A stretch of DNA of 23,826 bases from Chryseobacterium sp. (GTDB lineage: Bacteria > Bacteroidota > Bacteroidia > Flavobacteriales > Weeksellaceae), in assembly GCA_003248755.1 (NCBI GenBank), contig QFQW01000057.1:1-23826 (forward strand), read 5' to 3'. Positions 1 through 8,339 of this stretch are shown in pieces (position 1 is the stretch's first letter; the number at the start of each line of letters is the position of its first letter). The position numbers were made by a program, and so were the translations under genes. The notes below the pieces were generated by a model. It was not told the origin of the DNA. It ran no database searches and saw only the letters and a list, made by a program, of their open reading frames with translations.

Positions 1-86
1 ATTGATACAAATGATTGATTTTCCTGAGATTTGACTTCGCAGGAAATTAATAAAATCGAGAAAATAAAAAATAGAAATGATTTCAT
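1..86 (-). CDS. Partial lipoprotein, N-terminal 28 residues only
   Basis: The reading frame starts at an ATG at 86 on the minus strand and runs off the left edge. The first 16 residues form a lipoprotein signal peptide: basic start (MKS), a hydrophobic stretch rich in F, I and L, then the lipobox LISC with the lipidated Cys at residue 16, followed by EVKSQ. It would be an envelope lipoprotein. Nothing of the mature domain is visible, so the family is unknown. It follows lolD on the same strand after 67 bases and could be read with it. Confidence rests on the clean signal peptide directly behind a start codon. Confidence 0.6.
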   Translation of the reverse strand, partial: MKSFLFFIFSILLISCEVKSQENQSFVS

Positions 87-153
87 TTGTGTTTTTTATT
101 TGAACGAAAAATTCAATAAATGATGCAATCAAATATTATTTATCATTCATCAA

Positions 154-828
154 TCATAAATTAGAGACAATCTGTCCGTCTTTCATTACCAATTTTCTAT
201 CTGTACTTTCTGCCAAAACGGAATTATGCGTTACAATCACAAAGGTCTGTTGATACTTATCTCTCAAATCAAAAAACAATTGATGAAGCGCATCTGCATT
301 TTTGGAATCGAGGTTTCCTGTTGGTTCATCAGCAAAAATAATCTTTGGAGAATTAATTAATGCTCTGGCAACGGCAACTCTTTGCGCCTCTCCTCCGGAC
401 AATTCAGAAGGTTTATGATGCAATCGGCTTGCAATATTAAGGTCTTCAAATAATGAATGTGCTTTTTCAATCACTTCTTTTTCAGCAATTCCACCGATTC
501 TGGAAGGCAACAAAACATTTTCCAAAGCTGTGAATTCTGGTAAAAGCTGATGATTCTGAAAAACAAAGCCAATATTTCTATTTCGGAATTTGGATAATTC
601 TTTGTCTTTCATTTTCAGGTAAGAATTACCGTCCAAAGTTATTTCAGTTCCGTATTTGTCAATATCAGAAGGATTATCCAGTGTTCCCAAAATCTGAAGT
701 AAGGTAGATTTTCCAGCTCCGGATTCTCCAACAATAGAAACCACTTCACTTGGTTTTATATGAATATCAACACCTTTTAGAACTTCCAGAGTTCCGTAAG
801 ATTTGTGTATGTTTTTTGCTCGAATCAT
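154..828 (-). CDS. lolD: ABC transporter ATP-binding protein, LolD/MacB type
   Basis: This is a 224-residue ABC ATPase, the usual length for LolD-like subunits. Visible motifs in order: Walker A GESGAGKST (34-42), Q-loop Gln91, signature LSGGEAQR (143-150), Walker B IIFADE (163-168) followed by the D-loop, and the H-loop His201. The segment PTGNLDSKN after Walker B is typical of the LolD/MacB/FtsE group, whose members power extraction of lipoproteins from the inner membrane or related mechanotransmission. No LolC/E or MacB-type permease lies in the window, so the partner must be encoded elsewhere and the exact substrate is open. The gene lies downstream of uvrD on the same strand, 145 bases away. 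A -7-like box sits in that gap, so separate transcription is possible. An ATG at 828 gives a natural N-terminus. Confidence 0.88.
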   Translation of the reverse strand: MIRAKNIHKSYGTLEVLKGVDIHIKPSEVVSIVGESGAGKSTLLQILGTLDNPSDIDKYGTEITLDGNSYLKMKDKELSKFRNRNIGFVFQNHQLLPEFTALENVLLPSRIGGIAEKEVIEKAHSLFEDLNIASRLHHKPSELSGGEAQRVAVARALINSPKIIFADEPTGNLDSKNADALHQLFFDLRDKYQQTFVIVTHNSVLAESTDRKLVMKDGQIVSNL

Positions 829-845
829 AGTTTCTTTATTTTCAA

Positions 846-962
846 AACACTTAAGTCACTTTAGAAAAAGTTATGAATTTTAATGCTAAGTTCACTTTAG
901 ATAAAATCTTTGATTTTCAAACTTAATTGAACTTGGACAACTCTATTTAAAACTTAAGTGTT
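846..962. repeat. 11-bp perfect inverted repeat in the uvrD-lolD gap
   Basis: AACACTTAAGT at 846-856 is the exact reverse complement of ACTTAAGTGTT at 952-962, with 95 bases between. Inside, TCACTTTAGA occurs twice (856-865 and 892-901), 36 bases apart. It looks like a degraded dispersed intergenic repeat rather than a terminator, because the arms are far apart. Confidence 0.5.
918..925 (-). promoter_or_regulatory. Possible -7 box for lolD
   Basis: On the minus strand this reads TAAGTTTG, an exact match to the Bacteroidota -7 consensus TAnnTTTG, about 90 bases before the lolD start. The nearest upstream TTG is only 12 bases away, short for a -33 element, so this is weak. Confidence 0.3.
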
Positions 963-973
963 AAATTTTAAAT

Positions 974-3304
974 TTAAATCTTGGTCAATTTAGCAAATTT
1001 TAAGATAAGGTTTTTCTCGCCTTCGTTGGCAAAAATTACTTTGGCTTTGATATTTTGAGGGTCTGTTCCGTCCAAGAATTCCACTTTTCCCACCCCAAAA
1101 CGGTCGTGTCTTACCATATCTCCTACTTCGATGTCTTGGGAAGATTGTCCTGCCGGATTGATGATTCTTGCCGTTGCAACGGGTTTCAATGTTTTTTTCG
1201 CAGGTGGGACATTGGTGTTTCTTTCCAACGTTTTTTTCTCTTCTTTCTTTTTATAGAATCGAGGTTCTGAAGGTGTTTCGTCAAAAATACTAGAATCGAG
1301 TCCGGAACGATTAATGAATTTTAGTTCTGTGACAGGATTTATCATCTCGACATATTTTGAATCAATTTCACTTAAAAACCTTGATGGTTCCGCATCGGTG
1401 ATTTTTCCCCATTGAAATCTGGAAACGGCATAACTGAAGAATACTTGTTTCTCAGCTCTGGTCAATGCTACATAAAACAAACGTCTTTCCTCTTCCAGGT
1501 CTTCTCTTGTAGCAGAACTCATAAAGCTTGGGAAAAGATTTTCCTCGAGTCCCACCAAATGAACTATTGGAAATTCCAAACCTTTGGACAAGTGAATGGT
1601 CATTAATGAAACTTTGTTCGTATCATCATCTTTATCCGTTTGAGTATCAGCGGAAAGTGCGATATTCTCCATAAAGTTGGACAAACTCGGGTCGCCATCT
1701 TCAATCTGAATCTGTTCATCAATGAAACCTTGCATCGAGTTCAGTAATTCCTGAATGTTTTCTACTCTGGAGATTCCTTCCGGCGTTTGGTCTTCTTTCA
1801 GAAACTTAATTAAACCACTTCGTTTAGCTACTTCCATTGCGACATCGTAAACATTATCGGTTTTCAACATTACCTGGAAGGCTTTTATCATTGCCCAAAA
1901 GTCGCCTAATTTGGTTATGATTCCATTATTAAGTCCTAATTGTGGTGCATAAAAACCCAGATTATCAAGGACTTGAGAAACTGATAGATTGCGAGAATCT
2001 GCAAAAACAACCAATTTATTTTGAGTAGTTTCACCAATTCCTCTTGCAGGATAATTGATGATTCTGGACAAAGCCTCGGAATCATTTTCATTAACCAAAA
2101 TCCTCAAATAAGCGAGCAAATCTTTAACCTCTTTCCTTTGGTAGAATGACAATCCACCATAAACCTTGTATGGAATATTCTTTTTTCTGAGTGCATCTTC
2201 AAACGCCCTAGTTTGGGAGTTGGTTCTGTAAAGAATCGCAAAATCCGAAAAATGACGTTGTTGTGTGTTATGTAATTCGAAGATATTGGCAGAAACGAAA
2301 TTGGCTTCGTCTGCATCGGAAAGACTTCGGTAAATTTTTATTTTTTCTCCAACTTCATTCTCACTGAAAACATTTTTCTTGAATTGTTGTAAGTTTTTAG
2401 AAATCACAACATTCGCTGCGTCTACAATGTTTTGAGTTGAGCGATAATTCTGTTCCAAAGAGACTGTAACCGCATCAGGATAATCTTTTTTGAAATTCAG
2501 AATGTTATAAATATTTGCTCCACGGAAAGAGTAAATTGACTGCGCATCATCTCCAACGACACAGATATTTTCAAACTTCGAAGCTAAAGCTTTGACAATC
2601 AAATATTGAGAATGGTTTGTATCCTGATACTCATCCACCAAGATATATCGGAATCTATCTTGATATTTAGCTAAAACTTCAGGAAATCGAGTTAATAATT
2701 CATTGGTTTTCAATAACAAATCATCAAAATCCATTGCCCCGTTTTTGAAACAAGCTTCCACATATTTTCTGTAAACCTCTCCCATATGTCTCATATTAGC
2801 TCTTTCATCAGCTTCCATTAATTCCGGATTGTTGAAATAGGCATTAACAGTGATGAGATTATTTTTATACTGGGAAATTCTGGACATTACTTTTTTCGCC
2901 TTGTAGATTTCCGCGTCTATACCTAAATCCTTGATGACTTTTTTCAGGACATTGAGAGCATCTTGCGTATCATAAATCGTAAAATTGGACGGATAACCAA
3001 GATAATGCCCTTCGATTCTCAGAATCCTCGCAAAAACCGAGTGAAAAGTTCCCATCCAAAGTGAACGCGCATTGCTGTCTCCTACGAGTTTTGCGATACG
3101 TTCTTTCATTTCCTTCGCCGCTTTGTTGGTAAAGGTCAAAGCCAAGATATTGAAAGGGTCAATCCCATTGGTAATAAGATGAGCAATCCTCATCGTCAGA
3201 ACTCGTGTTTTGCCGGAACCTGCGCCTGCTAAAACCATCAAAGGCCCTTCTAATGTTGTAACTGCTTCAAACTGTGGCTCATTCAATCCCTTCAGATAAT
3301 CCAT
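974..3304 (-). CDS. uvrD: ATP-dependent DNA helicase, UvrD/PcrA family
   Basis: This is a 776-residue superfamily 1A helicase that unwinds DNA 3' to 5' in nucleotide excision and mismatch repair or replication restart. Motifs in order: Q-motif region LNEPQFEAV (7-15), Walker A AGAGSGKT (26-33), motif Ia LTFTNKAA, motif II DEYQDTN, motif III GDDAQSIYSFRGA, motif IV with EQNYRST, motif V TIHLSKGLEFP, motif VI VALTRAEK. The C-terminus carries the PcrA-type Tudor-like module (GDMVRHDRFGVGKV), which in PcrA/UvrD contacts RNA polymerase. Length and domain order are normal. The ATG at 3304 starts directly with the helicase fold (MDYLKGLNEPQ). A consensus -7 box lies 24 bases upstream. The gene is divergent from the FUSC gene. 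PcrA versus UvrD naming cannot be settled from motifs. Confidence 0.95.
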   Translation of the reverse strand: MDYLKGLNEPQFEAVTTLEGPLMVLAGAGSGKTRVLTMRIAHLITNGIDPFNILALTFTNKAAKEMKERIAKLVGDSNARSLWMGTFHSVFARILRIEGHYLGYPSNFTIYDTQDALNVLKKVIKDLGIDAEIYKAKKVMSRISQYKNNLITVNAYFNNPELMEADERANMRHMGEVYRKYVEACFKNGAMDFDDLLLKTNELLTRFPEVLAKYQDRFRYILVDEYQDTNHSQYLIVKALASKFENICVVGDDAQSIYSFRGANIYNILNFKKDYPDAVTVSLEQNYRSTQNIVDAANVVISKNLQQFKKNVFSENEVGEKIKIYRSLSDADEANFVSANIFELHNTQQRHFSDFAILYRTNSQTRAFEDALRKKNIPYKVYGGLSFYQRKEVKDLLAYLRILVNENDSEALSRIINYPARGIGETTQNKLVVFADSRNLSVSQVLDNLGFYAPQLGLNNGIITKLGDFWAMIKAFQVMLKTDNVYDVAMEVAKRSGLIKFLKEDQTPEGISRVENIQELLNSMQGFIDEQIQIEDGDPSLSNFMENIALSADTQTDKDDDTNKVSLMTIHLSKGLEFPIVHLVGLEENLFPSFMSSATREDLEEERRLFYVALTRAEKQVFFSYAVSRFQWGKITDAEPSRFLSEIDSKYVEMINPVTELKFINRSGLDSSIFDETPSEPRFYKKKEEKKTLERNTNVPPAKKTLKPVATARIINPAGQSSQDIEVGDMVRHDRFGVGKVEFLDGTDPQNIKAKVIFANEGEKNLILKFAKLTKI

Positions 3305-3328
3305 TCTTGTCTCAAAATTTTAAGATAA

Positions 3329-3336
3329 CAAAAATA
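3329..3336 (-). promoter_or_regulatory. -7 box of the uvrD promoter
   Basis: The minus strand reads TATTTTTG (TAnnTTTG), 24 bases before the uvrD ATG. No well-spaced TTG is visible for the -33 element. Confidence 0.4.
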
Positions 3337-3370
3337 GCGATTTTTAAGCAATTTATCATTGCCTCAGAAG

Positions 3371-3399
3371 TTGATATTGGATGATTATTAGTAATTTTG
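3371..3399 (+). promoter_or_regulatory. Promoter of the FUSC gene
   Basis: TTG at 3371-3373 and TAATTTTG at 3392-3399 are separated by 18 bases. This matches the flavobacterial layout TTG, 17-23 bases, TAnnTTTG. It points to the gene starting at 3461 and is the best-formed promoter in the window. Confidence 0.6.
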
Positions 3400-3460
3400 C
3401 ATTGGCAAAAATAACAAGTTATGACTGCCAAAATCTAATTCTAAAGTAAAAATCAATCCA

Positions 3461-4543
3461 TTGAAAATCAATTATATTAAAGAAGAAATCAGTTCTTTTT
3501 TTGTACTGAAACCTTCGCCCAGAAGCTGGCATATTCCCTTTCTTGCGGGATTAGCGGTAGGGATTCCGTTATTATTCGGTTATTTTTTTGCAGATGTTAG
3601 GTCAGCTTTGACAGCAAGTTTAGCAGGTTTAGTAATCCTCTATATTCCGAATAGTAAAGATATCTTTGAAACTATGATGAAGATGTTTGTCTGTTCTTTT
3701 GGGATGATTGTTTCTTATATTTTTGGATTAGTTTTCAGTTTTAATATGTGGATTGCACCTTTTGCTTTCGGAATTTTTTCAGCAATTGTTTATTACATAG
3801 TCAGATATTTTAACCTGAAACCGCCGGGAAGTTTTTTCTTCATTATGATGGCTTCTATGGCAATCGGACTTCCGCATCATTCGGAAGCGATTCCGCAGAA
3901 AATCGGCGTTTTCACTATTGGAACTTTGAATGCTTGTCTGATTTGTTTAATTTATAGCTTATTGAAAAATAAGAAAGAATCAAAATCTGTTTTAACAACT
4001 TTCCAAATCAACCCTTATGTGAATCTTGTAGAGTCCTTTATTATTGGGATTTGTATGTTTGCTTCGGTTTTGGTTGGACAGATTTTCAAACTCGAATATC
4101 CTTATTGGATTCCAATTTCCAGTTTAGCAGTTTTACAGGGTGTGAACCAATATCATATCTGGAAAAGAGGCTTGCACAGGATTATCGGAACCATTATCGG
4201 GTTGGGAATTGCTTGGTTTATTTTCTCTTACGTGAAGGATATTTTGTGGATTTGCGTTTGTATTATTACACTTCAAATCATTGTAGAAATGCTGATTACA
4301 AGACATTATGCCTTAGCTGTAATGTTTCTGACACCAATGGGAATTCTGCTTGCTGAAACCGGAAGTTTTACTTCACTTAATCCTGATTATTTATTAAAAA
4401 TGAGATTATTAGAGATTTTAATTGGTAGCGCGATTGGTTGTATTGGTGGTTGGTTTTTGTATAATGAGAGAATTAGATTTAATTCAATAAAAAATTTAAG
4501 AAAGTCGAAAGTTGTTTTGAGAAAGAGTTTTCAGAAAAGATAA
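3461..4543 (+). CDS. FUSC-family inner membrane protein
   Basis: This is a 360-residue integral membrane protein with about nine to ten hydrophobic segments in two blocks: residues about 25-165, then about 190-340 after a basic linker containing KNKKESKS. The layout and the segment PYWIPISSLAVLQG resemble the fusaric-acid-resistance (FUSC/YccS-like) family, which is linked to efflux of aromatic acids. The substrate here is unknown. The start is odd: an in-frame stop at 3422-3424 leaves only 36 bases upstream, there is no ATG near the N-terminus, and the first usable codon is a TTG at 3461 (M-K-I-N-Y-I-K). A good promoter at 3371-3399 supports an N-terminus about here. The gene stands alone, converging with the glycosyltransferase downstream. 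Confidence 0.8.
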   Translation: MKINYIKEEISSFFVLKPSPRSWHIPFLAGLAVGIPLLFGYFFADVRSALTASLAGLVILYIPNSKDIFETMMKMFVCSFGMIVSYIFGLVFSFNMWIAPFAFGIFSAIVYYIVRYFNLKPPGSFFFIMMASMAIGLPHHSEAIPQKIGVFTIGTLNACLICLIYSLLKNKKESKSVLTTFQINPYVNLVESFIIGICMFASVLVGQIFKLEYPYWIPISSLAVLQGVNQYHIWKRGLHRIIGTIIGLGIAWFIFSYVKDILWICVCIITLQIIVEMLITRHYALAVMFLTPMGILLAETGSFTSLNPDYLLKMRLLEILIGSAIGCIGGWFLYNERIRFNSIKNLRKSKVVLRKSFQKR

Positions 4544-4730
4544 TTTTGTTATAGTAATTTGGATTTTCAGCTTATTTAACGTGATTCGGGATAAGAATCT
4601 ATAAAACGCAAAGTCGAGCAAAGACATAACTATTTGTTTTTAAAAAATTTAAGATAAACCAAGGCGTAAAACTTAACAAAGTAATACAAATATCAAAGGA
4701 AAATTTATAAAAGAATAATTGATTACACAT

Positions 4731-4759
4731 ATAAAAGCGGAAACTAATTCCTCTTTTAT
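4731..4759. terminator. Hairpin between convergent genes
   Basis: ATAAAAG (4731-4737) pairs with CTTTTAT (4753-4759) and GGAA (4739-4742) with TTCC (4748-4751). There is one C/T mismatch and a 5-base loop. It lies three bases past the stop of the minus-strand glycosyltransferase and about 190 bases past the FUSC stop. It could end both transcripts, though the flanking T-tracts are short. Confidence 0.5.
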
Positions 4760-4762
4760 TAT

Positions 4763-5650
4763 TTACCAAGTCTTATTAGACCTAAGATTAAAATTCTTTT
4801 GATTTTTCTTTTCTAATTCCAATAAATTTCTTTGTTTGAAAAGTCTTACATATTCTCTAGCAAAATATATTATGGCAAATAATGAACGATATTTTTTCAG
4901 AAAAAATTTAGCCATGCCCAAAACATTAATCAATGCAATTTTATTACTCTGATATTTTGTGTAGTTGGGATCCAGGAAAATTGTGAGCAATTTGATTTTT
5001 GATAATTTTATAGACTTTTCTAAAGACATTTTTTGATTTCTATCGTGGATTACATTAATTCCTTTAGTTATTAAAATAGAAAAATTATGAAATTTAACAC
5101 GATTACAAAAATCTCTGTCTTCTCCATAGTGAGGAAACATCAGGCTATTAAAGAATCCTGTCGTTTTTAAACATTTTTTTGTTACCAGCCAAGCCGCTGC
5201 ATTTACAAAAGAGGTATCATAATAGCTTTCTTTTTCTATAGAAAGAGAAATATATTGTATAAAATTAGTATCAATTTTTTGCCCTGTACTATCGTATTGT
5301 ATAGGGGCTATAATGCCGGATTCCGGATGACTGTCGGAAAAAGCAATTAATTTTTCAATCATATTACTTTCAATATAAACATCCTGGTTAATCAGGAAAA
5401 AATAATCATAATCCAATTTCAAAGCTTTATCTAATGCAATATTATTAGCCGCTCCAAAACCTAAATTAGTCTCCGAAACTTCAAGGTCAAAAACATTATA
5501 TGATTTTAATAAAGATAAAGTATTGTCTGTAGAAGAATTATCTACAACAAAGACATCAGTTGGATAACTTGAAGACATAACGGAATCTAGGCATCTTTCA
5601 ATCCACTTCTCTCCATTGTATGTGACAATAATTGTTGCTACTTTTTTCAT
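4763..5650 (-). CDS. Glycosyltransferase family 2 (rhamnosyltransferase-like)
   Basis: This is a 295-residue GT-A fold glycosyltransferase, probably cytoplasmic and peripheral to the membrane, adding one sugar to a lipid- or glycan-linked acceptor. Visible landmarks: N-terminal strand TIIVTYNG (6-13), nucleotide-binding VVDNSSTDN (35-43), NLGFGAANN (62-70), the metal-binding region NQD (88-90), and the acceptor-side motif GEDRDFCNR (176-184) preceded by FVNAAAWLVTKKC. These are typical of the WbbL-like rhamnosyltransferase branch of GT2. The C-terminal 80 residues are basic and helical. It is divergent from the methyltransferase at 5707 with a 56-base shared promoter region, and an ATG at 5650 starts the fold directly. 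It likely belongs to a surface-polysaccharide or glycoprotein pathway with the next three genes. Donor and acceptor sugars cannot be read from the sequence. Confidence 0.85.
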   Translation of the reverse strand: MKKVATIIVTYNGEKWIERCLDSVMSSSYPTDVFVVDNSSTDNTLSLLKSYNVFDLEVSETNLGFGAANNIALDKALKLDYDYFFLINQDVYIESNMIEKLIAFSDSHPESGIIAPIQYDSTGQKIDTNFIQYISLSIEKESYYDTSFVNAAAWLVTKKCLKTTGFFNSLMFPHYGEDRDFCNRVKFHNFSILITKGINVIHDRNQKMSLEKSIKLSKIKLLTIFLDPNYTKYQSNKIALINVLGMAKFFLKKYRSLFAIIYFAREYVRLFKQRNLLELEKKNQKNFNLRSNKTW

Positions 5651-5680
5651 TAAAATTTTAAATAGTCTGTAAAATTAAAT

Positions 5681-5688
5681 TAATTTTG
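5681..5688 (+). promoter_or_regulatory. -7 box upstream of the zinc-ribbon methyltransferase
   Basis: TAATTTTG matches TAnnTTTG and lies 18 bases before the ATG at 5707. No TTG at the normal spacing is visible. Confidence 0.45.
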
Positions 5689-5706
5689 GAACAATAATAA
5701 AACTTT

Positions 5707-6627
5707 ATGCTCTGTAGGATTTGTAATCATCAAAATGAAAATTGTAACTTATACAATATCAATGATAAAATGTTTGGTGGGAAAGAAAATTTTGAATATT
5801 TCGAATGTACTAATTGTGGTACTTTACAAATCTCTAAAATTCCTGAAAATATAGGAGCTTTTTATCCTGATAATTATTACAGTTTATCATCTAAGTTAAG
5901 TTTAAAAGAAAGGCTGCTGTTCAGATTGAGAGATTATATTTTTTATTATAACTTTCCTTCTTTTCTCGTTGGAAAACTAAAGATAAAAATGTCAAACCTA
6001 TCTTTAGAAGCTTTTCTAAAACTGAAATCAAACAAATCTGCAAAAATATTAGATGTTGGTTGTGGAGAAGGAAAATTCTTAAGAAGTATTTACAATCTTG
6101 GATTTACAAATATTACTGGTTTAGAACCTTTTGCCTTAAAAGAGCAAACACAACCTTTTCCTATTTATAAAAAAAGATTAGAAGACTTTGAAGGTCAATT
6201 TGATATCATAACTTTCAATCATGTTTTTGAGCATGTAGAAGATGTCAATGAAACTTTGAAACTTTGTCATGAACTATTACAAAAAAATGGACAAATAATC
6301 ATCAGAGTTCCTGTTAAAGATTCTTATGCTTACGAATTATATAAAGAAAATTGGGTACAATGGGATGCTCCGAGACATTTTCAACTTCTGACGAGAAAAG
6401 CAATTAATATCTTATCAAATCAAAATAATTTTGAATTAATAGATTACTATTGTGATAGTTATAAATTACAATTCACTGGAAGTGAGAAATATAAAAGACA
6501 TTTGACTTACCAAACCTCTAATTCTGTTTTCACAAAATCTGAATTAAAAGATTTTACGGATAAATCCATTGAATTGAATAAACAACAGAAAGGAGATCAG
6601 ATTGTTGCTATTTTAAGGAAAATCTAA
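5707..6627 (+). CDS. Class I SAM-dependent methyltransferase with N-terminal zinc ribbon
   Basis: This is a 306-residue protein. Residues 1-45 carry two CxxC pairs (Cys3/Cys6 and Cys34/Cys37), as in zinc-ribbon methyltransferases of sugar and polysaccharide clusters. The SAM-binding motif I is ILDVGCGEG (114-122). An acidic residue in LEPFAL follows, and then FDIITFNHVFEHVEDV, the Methyltransf_11/23-type motif region. The region 60-100 is basic and aromatic. It likely methylates a sugar or a sugar precursor in the cytoplasm; the substrate is unknown. Its TAA stop interleaves with the TAG of the convergent glycosyltransferase (shared bases 6624-6627). Divergence from one GT2 gene and convergence with another place it inside a glycan block. 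Confidence 0.85.
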   Translation: MLCRICNHQNENCNLYNINDKMFGGKENFEYFECTNCGTLQISKIPENIGAFYPDNYYSLSSKLSLKERLLFRLRDYIFYYNFPSFLVGKLKIKMSNLSLEAFLKLKSNKSAKILDVGCGEGKFLRSIYNLGFTNITGLEPFALKEQTQPFPIYKKRLEDFEGQFDIITFNHVFEHVEDVNETLKLCHELLQKNGQIIIRVPVKDSYAYELYKENWVQWDAPRHFQLLTRKAINILSNQNNFELIDYYCDSYKLQFTGSEKYKRHLTYQTSNSVFTKSELKDFTDKSIELNKQQKGDQIVAILRKI

Positions 6628-7538
6628 TTTTTTAAAATATTTTTGAAAAACTCTTTCCAGCGTAGATTTCGGATAAATTGGATTTCTTCTTGGCTTAGAT
6701 TTCGTTTTTCTTTTTGTTTTAGAAAAGAATTGATGGTAATGAAAAACTCTTTTGCAGAATGGTTTTTGAAACTGGATTTTGCTGACGAAATCATTGCTAA
6801 AGGCAAACTCAAACCTATGTTATAAAAATACTGACCGAGTTTTTCCGCCTTTTGAGATTTGTATTTGTAAGCCGTCGGGCGTAGATGTTTTACCCAAAGG
6901 TCTTTGAGGGTCACAACTTCCCAATTATTCTTTTTAGCCAATAAAATATCGAGATTGTCCCAACCAAGAACAGCTCGTAAGCCATTCATATCCTCGAAAC
7001 ATTCTTTTTTGTAGGCTTTTACAGGACCGCGGACGTGATTTTTAGAAGACAGATTTTCGAAAACCCATTCGTGATTGTTATTGCCGAAATCGGACCAGTT
7101 CTCATTCGGATTTCTGAGGTTCTTAATCTCAGGGTTTTGTTTGTAATTCCTGATGTAAACCAAACCTGAAACGATTCCGGCTTTTGGATTTGTTTCGAAA
7201 ACTTGATTGATTTTTTCTAAATAATTTTGAGGAAAAACAATATCTGCATCGTACTTACAAATCACATCAAAGTATTTCCAGTCAAAAGATTCTAAACCTT
7301 TATTAAAGGTTCTCACCACTTTTGCGCCTGGCGAATGCTCAGATTTTTCTAAGTCTAAAACCTTGAACCTTGAATCTTGAACCCTGAAATTATTTATGAT
7401 GTCAGAGGTTCTATCAGTCGAACCATCATTCACAACAACACAAGCAAAATCCTGAAAACTCTGATTTTTCAGAGATTCCAAACAAGGAAAAATATTATTT
7501 TCTTCGTTGTGTGCAGGGATAATGATGAGAAATTTCAC
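6624..7538 (-). CDS. Glycosyltransferase family 2
   Basis: This is a 304-residue GT-A glycosyltransferase. Landmarks are FLIIIPAHNEE (3-13), VVVNDGSTD (34-42), and the metal-binding DAD (97-99) in KYDADIVFP. The central region GLRAVLGWDNLDILLAKKNNW probably holds the acceptor and catalytic acidic residues. No membrane segment is evident. The start is a GTG at 7538 that follows the TAA of the upstream methyltransferase without a single spare base, so the two genes are translationally coupled in one transcript. It likely adds a sugar in the same glycan pathway as its neighbours. Its TAG stop overlaps the stop of the convergent methyltransferase. The family call is firm; specificity is unknown. 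Confidence 0.87.
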   Translation of the reverse strand: MKFLIIIPAHNEENNIFPCLESLKNQSFQDFACVVVNDGSTDRTSDIINNFRVQDSRFKVLDLEKSEHSPGAKVVRTFNKGLESFDWKYFDVICKYDADIVFPQNYLEKINQVFETNPKAGIVSGLVYIRNYKQNPEIKNLRNPNENWSDFGNNNHEWVFENLSSKNHVRGPVKAYKKECFEDMNGLRAVLGWDNLDILLAKKNNWEVVTLKDLWVKHLRPTAYKYKSQKAEKLGQYFYNIGLSLPLAMISSAKSSFKNHSAKEFFITINSFLKQKEKRNLSQEEIQFIRNLRWKEFFKNILKN

Positions 7539-8339
7539 TTAAAATTGATTCGACTTTAAATTGACTTCGAATAAAAATTCTGGTGTTTTTGGGCTTTCAA
7601 AAGCTGATGTTTTATAATTTTCACGAGTGAAAACTGCACACATTGTGTTTTGCGGATGATAAAGATTTTCATGAAATTCCTTTGGTGTTCCGTCCAAAAT
7701 TGCTTTGAAAACTTCATAACGGATTTTCTCCGGATTGTAAGCATAATCATGCCATACGACGACTGATTTTTCATGAACAAGATGTTGGAAAACCTGCTCA
7801 GTATCGTGTTTTACCATTTCATAAGAATGATCACCGTCAATGAAAATCAAATCATATTTTTTATTAAGTCCGGAAAAATCAAAAATCTTTGTATTACCTT
7901 CCAAATGAAGAATCTTTGGATTTTTCTTGGACAAAATTCCGTGTAACTCTGCATATTTTTTATTCCAACCCATAGCTTCCATTTCGGCTTTGGAAAGATT
8001 GAGTGTTGTGCAATCTTCAATTTCTTTTGCAACATTCCAAACACTTTCGCCGCGCCAAGTTCCAATCTCAAAATATGAATTTTTTCCTTTTGCTAAAGTT
8101 TTTAATAATGCTAAATCTGTCGGAAGAGAGCCGCCGTCAAGAATAAATAAATCAATGTTTAATTCAAAACCCTGATGATAAATCTCGTCCAGAGAAACTT
8201 CCGGTAAGCTTAAAAAGTTGGGATAATTCTTTTGAAATTCTTGTCTTCTGATATCATTTTGGTCTAGAATCAGATTTACAAGACTTGGTTGTTTTATAAT
8301 ATATTGAATAGATTTTTTTAACTTCTGAAGTTTCGTCAT
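7539..8339 (-). CDS. SAM-dependent methyltransferase (Methyltransf_24 type)
   Basis: This is a 266-residue class I methyltransferase. Motif I is EIGTWRGES (residues 91-99). The later motif FIDGDHSYE (166-174) with its HD pair is typical of the Methyltransf_24/cephalosporin-hydroxylase-like O-methyltransferases often found in polysaccharide and glycopeptide clusters. WHDYAY further on fits the same group, where these acidic and His residues bind a metal. I chose the ATG at 8339; a TTG two codons upstream (8345) is in frame but less likely. The gene is coupled to the GT2 at 7538 with zero spacing, suggesting that the pair adds and methylates sugars of the same glycan. Substrate unknown. Confidence 0.83.
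   Translation of the reverse strand: MTKLQKLKKSIQYIIKQPSLVNLILDQNDIRRQEFQKNYPNFLSLPEVSLDEIYHQGFELNIDLFILDGGSLPTDLALLKTLAKGKNSYFEIGTWRGESVWNVAKEIEDCTTLNLSKAEMEAMGWNKKYAELHGILSKKNPKILHLEGNTKIFDFSGLNKKYDLIFIDGDHSYEMVKHDTEQVFQHLVHEKSVVVWHDYAYNPEKIRYEVFKAILDGTPKEFHENLYHPQNTMCAVFTRENYKTSAFESPKTPEFLFEVNLKSNQF

Noticed and set aside
5707..6627. DNA methyltransferase of a restriction or defence system
   Set aside because: It lacks the DPPY/NPPY or PCQ motifs of DNA methyltransferases; the zinc ribbon and glycosyltransferase neighbours point to a sugar substrate.
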